64,000 bases of DNA from Amoebidium appalachense (GCA_963693365.1 CAVNZM010000005.1:10230001-10294000), one strand, 5' to 3'. Counted from the stretch's first letter, positions 32,528 through 41,834 are shown. The notes: generated from the sequence alone by a model not told the origin. A program made the numbers and translations.

Positions 32528-35018
32528 CTGTGGGGGGTGGGGTGGTCGAGGTAGCAGTGGTGTCGGGGGTCGGAAGGGTTGATGGAATGTCGGACGGGAG
32601 ATAAGCTGATTCGTCGAAAATCACATCACGGAAGAGGCCGACACGATGGGTGGTGGCATTGAAGATCCGGTGGCAGTGTGATTGAAGATCATAGCCGATA
32701 TACATGCCGAGTTTGACGGTGGGGGCCAGCTTGTTCCGTTTAGAGGCTGGCACGTGAGTGTAGGCAGGGCAACCGAACACTTTGAGCTCGGAGATGTCGG
32801 GCTTGACACCGTAGAAAACCTCGAATGGTGTACGACCATTGGCAGTCGTGGACGGGGTGACGTTGATGATGTAGGCGGCATGTTGGAGGGCCTCAGCCCA
32901 CAGTTTGGGAGACAGAGACTGATCTTGGACTTGATGGAGGAGGCAACGGACAATCTCTTGGAGGAACCGCATACGTCGTTCAACATAGCCGTTCAGTTGA
33001 GGGCAGTCCACCGGAGCATAGCTGGCCTTGATGCCCTGGGAGAGGCAAAAAGCACGGGTATCCTTGGAGGTGAACTCAGAGCCGGAGTCGAAGTGGTAAA
33101 CACCAACTTTGGAGGGGGCATGGGTGGCAACGAGGTTGGTGTGAGCTGTGAGAATATCCAGGGTGGTGGTACGGTCGGCCATCGGGTAGATCTTGACGAG
33201 GCCAGAGGCACGGCAGACAGTGACGAGAGCAACCTTGGAACCTCCGTACGATGTTGTGGTAGGCTCAAAAAAATCCCAATGCCATTCATGACCGGGGATG
33301 TTGGAGTGAGGACGGTCACCCCTGAACGGAGCCTTGGTGGTCTTACCCATAATGCAGCCATGACAATCAGGAACATCACAGGCGAGGACAGAGGAGGGGA
33401 GACCAATAACAAGGTCGTGTTTCACCATGTCCTTGATGCTGGTCATAGCTCGGTGCCCCAGACGATGGTGCCAGATGGATGGGTTAACACTGGTAGTGGC
33501 AGCCAGAGCCACAGGACGAGTGGGTGGTTGAATGGTGTAGTCCTTGAAGTAATACAGACCGTTGTGTAGACGGAGGTTGACGAGATGACGGCCGGTGAGT
33601 CGGTCGAAGAGGAATGACGGAGTGGAGGCATCGTTCAAATCACCCTTGATGTATTCGGCAGCAGCTTGGGATGTTGAAATGAGGAAGGCTTGGCCAGACG
33701 GGGTGTAGTAGGCTTCAATGGTTAGGGTGGTAGTGCCATGGTCGGTGGTGGTGTTGATGACGATATGGCCGGTGTGAGTGGCCAAGACGGGGGTGCCATT
33801 GAAGGCAGCAACGGGAGTCGGTGTCGGAAGGGGAGTGAGGTCATGGAAGAACTCACGGGTGGGGCAAACAGTCATGTTGCACCCGGAATCCCAGGCAGGG
33901 TCGGAGGACACGGGGACGGAGCTAGCATTGTATGCCGAGAAAGCAAAGGAGACAGATTTCTCACTGCCTTGACGGGAACGGTTGTGTCTGGACATACGGC
34001 ATTTCGGCTCAGGGCAATCGATGATCGTGTGATCAGGCTCGTGGCAGTAGGAGCATTCTTTCACGGACGGGGTGTTAGAACGAGCCGGGGAATCAGAACG
34101 ACGGGAACCCGAGAAACGGGAACGACTGGGGGAACGAGACGTGGACCGGAAGGCAGGCCGGTGGGGGGAACGGGATCGGGGGTGCTGACGGGAGAGACGA
34201 GTTCGGAGGTCCGTGCCAGAGGTACGGTCAAGTCGGGTGCGTAAGTCACGGCGAGGAAGATCACGGGGGGGAGCACTGGCATTTAATGCCATGCTGGACT
34301 TGGAGGCACGGTGGGCACGGTTGTTCCGGAGTTGCATCTTGAGGTCTTGACGTAACTCGATGCCCTTGACGTGGTTATGGAGGGACTCGAAGTCGGGGAA
34401 TAGCTTATCACCGAAGTGATAGTCTTCGATAAGACGATTGAACTCAGGGGTGAGGTCGTCTCTGGTGGTGAGTTCATTGAAGAACTTCTCAGCTAGACGA
34501 GTGAAGTGAATGGACTCATCTTGGAGAGACTGGAGCTGGTTCACGATGGTCTGCAGACGGCTCAGGTAGGTGGTGAATGATTCACCGGGCTGAAGGGCAC
34601 AGGCATCCCACTGACGGTGAAGGATGCGGATCTGATCGGGTTTGCCTTGGAGATAGTGTTGACGGAATTTCCACATGGCCCGTTCAGGGTCCATGCCAAT
34701 ACGGTACTGGGCAACGGTGGTGAGGACGGAAGGGTCGATGTTCTGTATCATATGGAGCAGGAGGCAATTGCGGGCCTCTTTGAGTTCCGCGGTAGTGCCG
34801 TAGCCATAGAAGGGGGGTTCACCGTCAACCGCGACGGTGGTAGGGGGGACGTAGTTGTCAGCAAGGACAACATCCACGAGTCGGACACCTTTAGTGCCGG
34901 TCATCATGCCGAGAAAAATGATTTCCCATTGAAAATAGGTAGTTTTGCTATCGGGACCAGTCTTCCCTTCACCTTTCCACATGGTGATTTTGTTTACGCC
35001 AGTTTTGTTTGGATCCAT
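32124..35018 (-). CDS. Copia gag-protease-integrase
   Basis: 964 codons from ATG 35018 (MDPNKTGVNKITMW). Gag region (1-300) with an Arg/Ser-rich basic stretch; CCHC zinc knuckle CSYCHEPDHTIIDC near residue 322; aspartic protease DSGC near 376; integrase with the HHCC zinc finger (WHHRLGH...C..C) near 514 and D-D-E residues (WDFF, HFDSGSEF, NGYVERR) up to about 676. The last 100 residues are the Pro-rich linker read in the shifted frame after the G10 run, so the native polyprotein would continue into the RT frame there. Confidence 0.93.
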   Translation of the reverse strand: MDPNKTGVNKITMWKGEGKTGPDSKTTYFQWEIIFLGMMTGTKGVRLVDVVLADNYVPPTTVAVDGEPPFYGYGTTAELKEARNCLLLHMIQNIDPSVLTTVAQYRIGMDPERAMWKFRQHYLQGKPDQIRILHRQWDACALQPGESFTTYLSRLQTIVNQLQSLQDESIHFTRLAEKFFNELTTRDDLTPEFNRLIEDYHFGDKLFPDFESLHNHVKGIELRQDLKMQLRNNRAHRASKSSMALNASAPPRDLPRRDLRTRLDRTSGTDLRTRLSRQHPRSRSPHRPAFRSTSRSPSRSRFSGSRRSDSPARSNTPSVKECSYCHEPDHTIIDCPEPKCRMSRHNRSRQGSEKSVSFAFSAYNASSVPVSSDPAWDSGCNMTVCPTREFFHDLTPLPTPTPVAAFNGTPVLATHTGHIVINTTTDHGTTTLTIEAYYTPSGQAFLISTSQAAAEYIKGDLNDASTPSFLFDRLTGRHLVNLRLHNGLYYFKDYTIQPPTRPVALAATTSVNPSIWHHRLGHRAMTSIKDMVKHDLVIGLPSSVLACDVPDCHGCIMGKTTKAPFRGDRPHSNIPGHEWHWDFFEPTTTSYGGSKVALVTVCRASGLVKIYPMADRTTTLDILTAHTNLVATHAPSKVGVYHFDSGSEFTSKDTRAFCLSQGIKASYAPVDCPQLNGYVERRMRFLQEIVRCLLHQVQDQSLSPKLWAEALQHAAYIINVTPSTTANGRTPFEVFYGVKPDISELKVFGCPAYTHVPASKRNKLAPTVKLGMYIGYDLQSHCHRIFNATTHRVGLFRDVIFDESAYLPSDIPSTLPTPDTTATSTTPPPTVDTEDDVCLVYSGPPPAIVVPPTPPPHRPPCPRARPACRPSSWPWQRHTHPTRLPRQLPLGPVQPGGCPPCTSELPSSPPTVSTYPGSCTPSFCPSPGQGWTSSHHHPASPPRSPHQHRPTTQTCPSTLFRTQW
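32450..32459. other. G10 homopolymer at the copia frameshift
   Basis: The gag-int frame and the RT frame exchange at this run inside the Pro-rich linker (C10 in the coding strand). A one-base length change here accounts for the split. Slippage, an assembly error or, less likely, programmed frameshifting are the options. Confidence 0.7.
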
Positions 35019-35067
35019 GATTGAAAAACGAGCGCGAGTTCTAGATGTGTGTAGGGAGCGTACAAAA

Positions 35068-35080
35068 GGGCTGCATAACC
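35068..35080 (-). other. Copia primer-binding site candidate
   Basis: GGTTATGCAGCCC directly follows the 5' LTR in element orientation. It shares GGTTATG with the half-tRNA-iMet PBS used by Drosophila copia but differs after that, so the primer tRNA is uncertain. Confidence 0.45.
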
Positions 35081-36005
35081 TGTTAAATGTTATAAGTATT
35101 TAGGATGTAAGCAGAGACACAGTGGTGCAGTGTGAAAACACCACAGACACACACAACAACAAAACACGGAACGATCGGAGCAGTGTACACAACAGACATC
35201 AATGTTTAGACACGACTGAACTGAATTTATTCTGATCTTCGAATAAATACCTGAAATTCCTCTAAGTCCAATCCATACATGATTTCCGACCAGTCGGAAA
35301 TCAGATCCATCTCTAATAGAAACCAATCACTAAGAACCAATTGCTTTCAGAGAGATCCGGTACGCGGAGGCGTACACGATAGGACACAGACACTAGTTAG
35401 GATCAACTCGTGTCATCATCAAGGAAGTTCTAACCTATGACATACTGCAAAGACTCAGACATATCACACTTAACCTTGATGATTGGTTAAAGCCCGGCAA
35501 CACATGAAAACTAAAGTGAATTAATGAAGTCTAAACACACATGCTATTCTAAGTGTAGCCTAAGTGTGTTACCGTCCAATGAACACGTATTAAGTAACAC
35601 AAATCTACCTAACATATATTAGTAGAAAAGAAATACGATTATACACATGAAGACAAGGAGAGAAAGAAAAGAAAATAAGGAAGGAGAAAGAGGAAGGAAA
35701 AGAGAGCACAGATCAACAAACAAGATAGTAATAGCATAACTATAACCAGAGATATTTATGTACACACGAACATGTACACGTCTCTCCCTGAGTGGGTGGA
35801 TCCGTGTACACACATATAAATATTCTAATCGATATTACAATACACGATTAAAGCCGATACAACACGATTACAAGTATACAAGCATATCGGAGATCGATGC
35901 TACACTTTACATAATAGGAGTGTGGCATTTACACTAAGCATATGAACTGAAACATAACATAAACTGAGAAGATCTTACCATATGTAAATACTACGTATTA
36001 CAACA
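35081..36005 (-). repeat. 5' LTR of the copia element
   Basis: 925 bp and nearly identical to 29267-30191. It should carry the element promoter on the minus strand. Confidence 0.95.
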
Positions 36006-36163
36006 CAGTTGGGATGGTGGTTCTGAATAGGCCCAGGCGCGGCAGCCTGAGAGTACTATGGGGTGGCAAGACATTGAACAGGCTGGATCAAAAAATCTTG
36101 CCTTGTGTTTCGAGCCATCCGATTGGTAGAAAGTGTAGCAATTCGGCAGTACCTCAGCAATTC

Positions 36164-36440
36164 ATGTACGTTTCATATGCGCAGCAGATGAAAGATGTTT
36201 CACGGATCACTTCGGGCGCAGGCAGCCGGGCGGCCCATGACGTCACGGGCCGCGGCGCCAGGCGCAGCCGCAGCGGCGGCTGACATCGGTCTGGCGCAGC
36301 GCCTGACGTCAGGCGCCACCAGCGCCGGTATTTCCGGCGCAGCACACTGCAGATGCAGGCCACCTTCGTTTTCGCCGTGTGCTGCACGTACGGTTTTTGT
36401 TAGCACGATTGCGTTTTCGGTGGCTAGCACACGGCGGCTC
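36164..36440 (+). repeat. Split direct repeat A1 (left terminus)
   Basis: 277 bp, matching A2. It is GC-rich, with an 18-bp perfect palindrome GCGCCTGACGTCAGGCGC (36299-36316) and a hairpin GCGCCGG-TATTT-CCGGCGC just after it. The gag-like frame starts inside it. Confidence 0.92.
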
Positions 36441-37196
36441 AAGTCCCCTGCAGGCCAGCCCGGCCCCCCTTCCCAGCAAGATCTTCTCCTGCGCGCCTTC
36501 CCCCACCTCGTCAACCTTGGCGGGGGCGGAACCGGTAGGAACCCCCCTGTCACGGGGCCCCCTGCCGCTGCGGCGGGGGCCGTGGATGCTGTAGAGCAAC
36601 CCCCCGGCAACGCCAACAAGCGCCCCCGTGAGGAGGACCCTCAGGGCGGCGACATGCACCAGCTGCCTCCGCCGCCCAATGCCCTGCAACTGGCCGTTTG
36701 GGGGGCCAGCCAGCGCAGCCAGTCGAACCCACCCTGCCCCCACCTGTCCCCGGAGGTCCGGGGGGCTGCCATCTTCGAGCCTATGCAGCATTTCGCTTTA
36801 CTCGACCTGCTGCCGCCCACGGGCTCTTCTGTCCACACGCAGCGCCAGCCGGTTTCCCTGCCTGGCCTGCCTGCTGGCACGGTTGTGCTGCAGACGCCTG
36901 GCACCCAGCGCCAGCCCGCCCTGTGCCCGGACCTGCAGACCTACCTGCGCTGCATCTTGCAGCTGCTACGCCTACGCATCAACGCCGACGCCCCCGTCAC
37001 GGCCCTGCTGGCCCACGCCGAGTTTGTGGCCACTGAGTTGGCACCCGAGTACCAGTGGGCTGCCATCATGCGCTGGGAGGATGCACACCGCCGGTCGTGC
37101 GCTGCCTCTGGCCGCCCACTCGACGCACCCGACGCTGTGCAGCTGGCCGTGTCCCTGTCTGGTGCCCGCCTGCACCACTGGCAGGCACCCACCGCT
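36195..37196 (+). CDS. Gag-like N-terminal region of the DIRS/PAT element (interrupted)
   Basis: Frame from ATG 36195 (MFHGSLRAQAAG), about 334 codons to the TRIM insertion point. Ala/Pro/Gly-rich, then a bipartite basic patch KRPREED and a helical C-part (LQTYLRCILQLLRLRINADA, EYQWAAIMRWEDAHRR). No zinc knuckle. The role as nucleocapsid-like protein is inferred from position. The first 82 codons lie in repeat A1. Removing the 1,136-bp TRIM plus one target-site copy (1,141 bp) would keep this frame continuous with the RT frame. Confidence 0.6.
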
Positions 37197-37613
37197 TGTT
37201 GGAGTGCAGACTTACGCTCACTCCACAATATGTGTATGTTAGCTTTACAATTGGTTCCGTGTACACAGACACACACTGACACTCGATCACCACATGCACA
37301 TCTGCATAGTTGAGGAATGTTGCCAATTGTGTTTTGACTGCAAACGATTGGTTCACTGGTCCCAGAGATCTCTAAATAAAAGTAACCAATCCGATTAGCG
37401 CCTGGCATCCGGATTACATTCCAGACTGCTGCCCCACGGGTATATAAACCACGTCTCTGCCAGGTGCAGACATGGAGTTCAGTCATGGAGTTCAGTCATG
37501 GAGTTCAGTCATGGAGTTCAGTCATGGAGTTAACACACTGAAAGCAGTAAAAAACGGGTCAGCGCCCAAGCGCGCCACGACGACCCTAGTCACAGCGGAC
37601 TCTACTTTCAACA
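37197..37613 (+). repeat. TRIM 5' LTR
   Basis: Contains TATATAA at 37441-37447 and, downstream, a 13-bp tandem repeat ATGGAGTTCAGTC in about 4.5 copies (37472-37533). Its 3' end reads TCAACA, mutated from CCAACA. Confidence 0.92.
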
Positions 37614-37628
37614 GGGTTATGGGCCCAG
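37614..37628 (+). other. TRIM primer-binding site for half tRNA-iMet
   Basis: GGGTTATGGGCCCAG begins at the first base after the 5' LTR and is the exact complement of CTGGGCCCATAACCC, the anticodon stem-loop of animal-type initiator tRNA-Met. Drosophila copia is known to prime from such an internal tRNA fragment. Confidence 0.8.
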
Positions 37629-37915
37629 ACACGACACCGCGGCCTCTAACTTCACGTCCCCTACGACGCCTTGAACGGAGGAGCCAGAACCCGACTTCTA
37701 GGCTGTACCCTACACCCGCGAGCGTATTTCCGTGAAGTAGAGACTTTCGCTTCCACAAACTCCATCCGCAGCAGCCTGCGACATCAACGTCAAGTATTCC
37801 ACTTCATTGGCGGGGCAAGCACCACAGTGGAATGCACACCCCGGTCTACCCTGCAAGTAGCCACACTCACTCTCTCTTCTCTAGTGGTGTGTACACTTCT
37901 CCAATTGGGTAGGGG

Positions 37916-38332
37916 TGTTGGAGTGCAGACTTACGCTCACTCCACAATATGTGTATGTTAGCTTTACAATTGGTTCCGTGTACACAGACACACACTGACA
38001 CTCGATCACCACATGCACATCTGCATAGTTGAGGAATGTTGCCAATTGTGTTTTGACTGCAAACGATTGGTTCACTGGTCCCAGAGATCTCTAAATAAAA
38101 GTAACCAATCCGATTAGCGCCTGGCATCCGGATTACATTCCAGACTGCTGCCCCACGGGTATATAAACCACGTCTCTGCCAGGTGCAGACATGGAGTTCA
38201 GTCATGGAGTTCAGTCATGGAGTTCAGTCATGGAGTTCAGTCATGGAGTTAACACACTGAAAGCAGTAAAAAACGGGTCAGCGCCCAAGCGCGCCACGAC
38301 GACCCTAGTCACAGCGGACTCTACTTCCAACA
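37916..38332 (+). repeat. TRIM 3' LTR
   Basis: 417 bp; TATATAA at 38160-38166. It supplies an accidental ATG (38191) that opens into the downstream RT frame through the 13-bp tandem repeat. Confidence 0.92.
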
Positions 38333-39147
38333 CCGCTCCCCGCACACCCCGGCAGCCTGCCTCTGGGGGGGCCATCCGCACGGTGATGCAAACAGTAGCT
38401 CGGCTCGGCCAGGGCTGCTTCCTCGGGGCATACGACGTGAAGGGTGCCTTTCGTCACGGCCCGGTGCACCCAGACGACCAGCCACTGCTGTCGTTCCAGC
38501 TGCTAGGCGCGTTCTATGTGGAGACCCGCCTACCGTTTGGCTTGCGGTCCAGCCCAGCGTTCTGGGAACGCATAGCTCAGGCCCTGCAGCACTTCGCCCA
38601 CGCCCTCAACGCCACAGAGACACAGCATTTTGTGGACGACTTCTTTTTCGGCGGCCGTACGCTGCAAGAGTGCGCCTTCAACATGCTGGTGTTTCGGTGG
38701 GTGTGCTCGAAGGTGGGTGTTACGCTTGCCGACGACAAAGTGCAGCTGCCCTCACACACGCTCATCTACTCTGGGCTCGAGTGGGACACTCTGCGCATGG
38801 AGGCCCGCTTACCTGCCGTCAAGCTGACCGAGCTCCGGGCCCTGCTAGCCGATTGGCGGGGTCGCACCAAGGCCACTGTTCGAGACCTACGGTCCCTGTG
38901 CGGCAAGCTCATGTGGTGTGCTCAGGTTGTGGCGCTGGGGCGTGCCCGTGCCTTTCTTCAACGCTTGCTTCATCTGCTGGCGGAGGCTGAGAGGGCCGGC
39001 CTAGGGCCCCACCACCACATCCGTGTCTGCGCCGACGCACGAGCCGACGTTGTGCTGTGGTCGGAGTTCCTCCCCGAGTGGAACGGCATACGTGTGCTTA
39101 CCCCCCCGTGCATCACATGTTCACCACAGATGCGGCCGGCAGCATAG
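38333..39147 (+). CDS. DIRS/PAT reverse transcriptase
   Basis: The frame enters from the TRIM LTR and reads TVMQTVARLGQG, then YDVKGAFRH (catalytic Asp codon 38434), LPFGLRSSPAFWERIAQAL, QHFVDDFFFGG (VDD 38632-38640), KVQLPS, and a thumb region with LRSLCGKLMWCAQVV. These are the RT signatures of the DIRS order. The upstream finger motifs expected before YDVKGAF are absent, suggesting an internal deletion. The frame ends at 39147 after a C7 run (39101-39107) where it should continue into RNase H. Confidence 0.85.
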
Positions 39148-39590
39148 GATGCGGTGGCTACTGGGGTCAAGCGTGGTTTCACCTAGCATGGACGGACCAT
39201 TGGCGCACGGTCATTGCTGGCGGAGATGTGTGGGCTTCCGTGCTGTTTGAGCTGGCTGGCATTGCCGTGGCCCTGGCCTGTTGGGGTCCCAGCTGTCGCA
39301 ACAGCCACATACGCGTGCTCACCGATAACGACGGTGCAGTATCTACGATCGCGTCCCGTCACTCCCCCGTCCCTGCCATTGCCCGGGTGCTGCGTCTCAT
39401 CACGCTGATGGAAATGCGCTACACGGTGCTGGTCTCGGCCAAGCACATCCCTGGCGTGGAAAACTCGATTGCGGATGCCATCTCGCGAGCACAGTGGGCC
39501 ACTTTCGACCGGCTGCACCCGTGGCACGCACCAGTCCCAACACCCGTGCCTGAGTGGCTAGCGGGGTGGTTTGCTGCCCCTCTCTCGTGA
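39108..39590 (+). CDS. DIRS/PAT RNase H
   Basis: Starts after the C7 run, in a frame different from RT: HHMFTTDAAGSIGCGGYWG (first Asp), ELAGIAVALACWG (Glu), VLTDNDGAVSTIASR (Asp), HIPGVENSIADAISR (His and Asp). These match the RNase H module that follows RT in DIRS elements. Ends with TGA 39588-39590. RT and RNase H are split by one base. Confidence 0.85.
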   Translation: MHHMFTTDAAGSIGCGGYWGQAWFHLAWTDHWRTVIAGGDVWASVLFELAGIAVALACWGPSCRNSHIRVLTDNDGAVSTIASRHSPVPAIARVLRLITLMEMRYTVLVSAKHIPGVENSIADAISRAQWATFDRLHPWHAPVPTPVPEWLAGWFAAPLS

Positions 39591-39883
39591 TGGGGCTGGG
39601 CCGAGCCCCCTCCCCTGTTCCTTTGCCTTCGTATTGGGCTTGGCGTGTGGGCTGTGGGGGGCGCCGACACCCCCCCTTCCCCCCTTCCCACTTTGTATAT
39701 CGCACGAGTCATGTTCTGCAGTGGCGGCCGGGGCCGGCCCCCCCCCCCACTACACGAACTCGCTCGGATTCCCTCACTCACCCGGTGGAGTGTTTGGGAC
39801 AATACATTACGGTCTTACGGTGTACACACGGTGTGCCTCTTTGTTCTGTGCTGGCCCGCAGTGCCAACTGCTTGTGGCGTGTC

Positions 39884-39918
<35 letters not shown>

Positions 39919-40293
39919 TTCCCTCCCCCCAACCCCCCCAACCCCACCCTGCCACCCCTCCACCCGCCCCTTCGATCGTGCATGCTTAACCTCGGTGTTA
40001 CACACACATGCTCATACACACCCACACACTAGCGCACACACACGCACGCCTACTAGTAGTACACCGCGGCTTGTGCGCGCATACCCCCCCCCCTCCCCTT
40101 CCCCCGCCCTCCCTGCCAGCGCTGCATGCATCCTCTGCCCTTTAGCTACGCCCCCCCCCCCCCCCCCTCCCCCCCCTTGTTTGCCTGCCTGTGCACCCGC
40201 TTGCCTGCCGCCCACCCCGCTCGTTGCCTTTACCCCCCCCCCCCCCCCCCCTGGGACTCTAGGCATGATGCTCACACAGCTCTGTCCCTGCAG
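39591..40293 (+). other. C-rich spacer, possible intron, before the recombinase
   Basis: About 700 bp of poly-C, CA and pyrimidine-rich sequence without a domain. It ends TGTCCCTGCAG (AG at 40292-40293), a good acceptor with a long pyrimidine tract and a CTCAC upstream. The recombinase frame lacks an ATG and is in the same frame as RNase H. Splicing of this block is therefore plausible, but no donor stands out. Confidence 0.4.
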
Positions 40294-41415
40294 GTGGCTT
40301 GCTCCCCTTTGGTGGCGACCATGGTAGGCTTGCCCAGTGGTTCACCCCCGAGGTTTTGGCCCGTGTCCCGGAGGTGGCCCGCACCATCACTCGGCTGTCA
40401 GTGGGCGACAGCACGGAGTCCTCCTACTCGTCCTACCAGCGCCAGTTTATCGACTTCATCTACGCAATGGACTGCCGCAATCCTGATGGTGGCTACCTGC
40501 CAGCCTGCCCAGCCCAAGTGCAGCTGTTCCTTGCCTGGTGCGCCATGCGTGCGGTGCAAGCCCGGACCATGCCCAGCATTGTCTCCGCCGTCAACAGCCT
40601 GCACCGCAGCTTGGGCATGGCACCACCAGCGGGCTCCGGCCAGCAGAGCCTTCAGTGGTTTATCCGCGGGGCTGGCTGCTTCCTGCTGCTGGAAGGCAGC
40701 CACCGGCCCAAACGAGTGCTCGAGCCCCTCCTCCCAGCCGACCTCCGCGCCCTCCTCCCAGTCATCCAACCGGGCTCTTCATTGGAGGCCCTGCGTCTGT
40801 GGGCTGCCCTGCTGCTTGGCAGCTCGTGCCTCCTGCGCTCGGGCGAGTTCACGTCCAAATCTGCGACCAAGTTCAACCCCCTCCTTCACGCCAAGCGTCG
40901 CGACGTCCAGCTCCTATGGCAGGATGGCCGCCTGATTGGGGCAACAGTCTTCCTGCCGACATCTAAGACCGACCCCACGGGCAAGGGTGTTACCATCCGG
41001 GTGCCCGCCTTCCCAGAGGAGCCTTCCTTCTGCCCAGCAGCCAATCTAGCCCTCTTCCTGGGGGTCTCGTCAACCAGGGCAGGCATCCACCCCGATGCAC
41101 CCCTGTTCAGCGTCGACGGCAGCCCTTACCTCAAGAGCACCTTCATCGCCGGTTTCCGCACAGCTCTACACCATGCGGGCTACGACCCCGACCGGTACGC
41201 CGGCCACTGGCAGCCTGCGCATAGGGGGGGCCACTGCAGCTGAGAGAGCGGGCCTACCTGACGCCACCATCAAAGCCCTTGGCCGCTGGGCATCAGACGC
41301 ATTCATGGTCTACATCCGGCTGCCCCACCGCGACGTGCAAGCCTCCATTGCCACCGTCTGGTCACACCAGGGCCTCGCCACGGGACCTTGGGGCGGACCC
41401 CCTACATCGCAGTAG
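40294..41415 (+). CDS. Tyrosine recombinase (YR), frameshifted
   Basis: First frame 40294-41207 has the N-terminal SAM-like region (STESSYSSYQRQFIDFIYAM) and the catalytic Arg in CLLRSGEF (codon 40836). The second frame, from 41212, continues SLRIGGATAAERAG (Arg of HxxR at 41218; the His at 41205 is in the first frame) and ends with Tyr in FMVYIRLP (41311-41313), stop TAG 41413. The extra four bases at 41208-41211 cause the shift. The R-H-R-Y set is complete in the DNA but split, so this copy should not make active enzyme. The enzyme integrates circular cDNA without target duplication. Confidence 0.88.
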
Positions 41416-41439
41416 GGGGACCTTGTGGTGCGGGGGGGT

Positions 41440-41558
41440 CTCATGGCATGGACCCCCCCTGGCGGCCCCCGCCTCGGCCAGCCCCTTGGGTGCAGGCACG
41501 ACGGCCTGCACTCCACGGACACGGGGGGCATGAGGCAAGCACGAGTGAGTGATGTGAA
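41440..41558 (+). repeat. Split direct repeat B1
   Basis: 119 bp beginning CTCATGGCATGG and ending GTGATGTGAA; matches B2 and directly abuts A2. A run of Gs precedes both copies. Confidence 0.92.
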
Positions 41559-41834
41559 TGTACGTTTCATATGCGCAGCAGATGAAAGATGTTTCACGGA
41601 TCACTTCGGGCGCAGGCAGCCGGGCGGCCCATGACGTCACGGGCCGCGGCGCCAGGCGCAGCCGCAGCGGCGGCTGACATCGGTCTGGCGCAGCGCCTGA
41701 CGTCAGGCGCCACCAGCGCCGGTATTTCCGGCGCAGCACACTGCAGATGCAGGCCACCTTCGTTTTCGCCGTGTGCTGCACGTACGGTTTTTGTTAGCAC
41801 GATTGCGTTTTCGGTGGCTAGCACACGGCGGCTC
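41558..41834 (+). repeat. Split direct repeat A2
   Basis: 277 bp, matching A1, with the same 18-bp palindrome at 41693-41710. B1 and A2 share the A at 41558. Confidence 0.92.

Larger units (their letters stand above)
29267..36005 (-). mobile_element. Complete Ty1/copia LTR retrotransposon (6,739 bp)
   Basis: Flanked by 925-bp LTRs that start TGTTAAATG and end TTACAACA, and by the 5-bp target duplication CAGTT (29262-29266 and 36006-36010). Comparing the LTRs by eye I found a single difference (C at about 30144 versus T at about 35958), so the insertion is young. Genes run on the minus strand, so 35081-36005 is the 5' LTR. Domain order gag, zinc knuckle, protease, integrase, reverse transcriptase, RNase H places it in Ty1/copia (Pseudoviridae-type). 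The coding region is split only by a frameshift at a G10 run (32450-32459). A 100-bp G-rich stretch (30302-30391) sits between the stop codon and the 3' LTR. Confidence 0.95.
37197..38332 (+). mobile_element. TRIM (miniature LTR retrotransposon), 1,136 bp, nested
   Basis: Two 417-bp LTRs (37197-37613 and 37916-38332) bounded by TGTTGG...CCAACA, with one apparent difference (T at 37608, C at 38327). They are flanked by the 5-bp target duplication CCGCT (37192-37196 and 38333-38337). The 302-bp interior has no meaningful ORF. It starts with a primer site complementary to the anticodon arm of initiator tRNA-Met and ends with GGGTAGGGG before the 3' LTR. It therefore depends on proteins from an autonomous copia-type element. 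It interrupts the DIRS/PAT ORF. Confidence 0.93.

Noticed and set aside
37375-37380. AATAAA in the TRIM LTR as its polyadenylation signal
   Set aside because: It lies upstream of the TATATAA box, so it would precede the start of transcription within the LTR.
38191-38332. ATG-initiated start of the RT ORF in the TRIM LTR
   Set aside because: The MEFSHGVQSW... segment is the 13-bp LTR tandem repeat read through by chance; the element's own frame begins at 38333.
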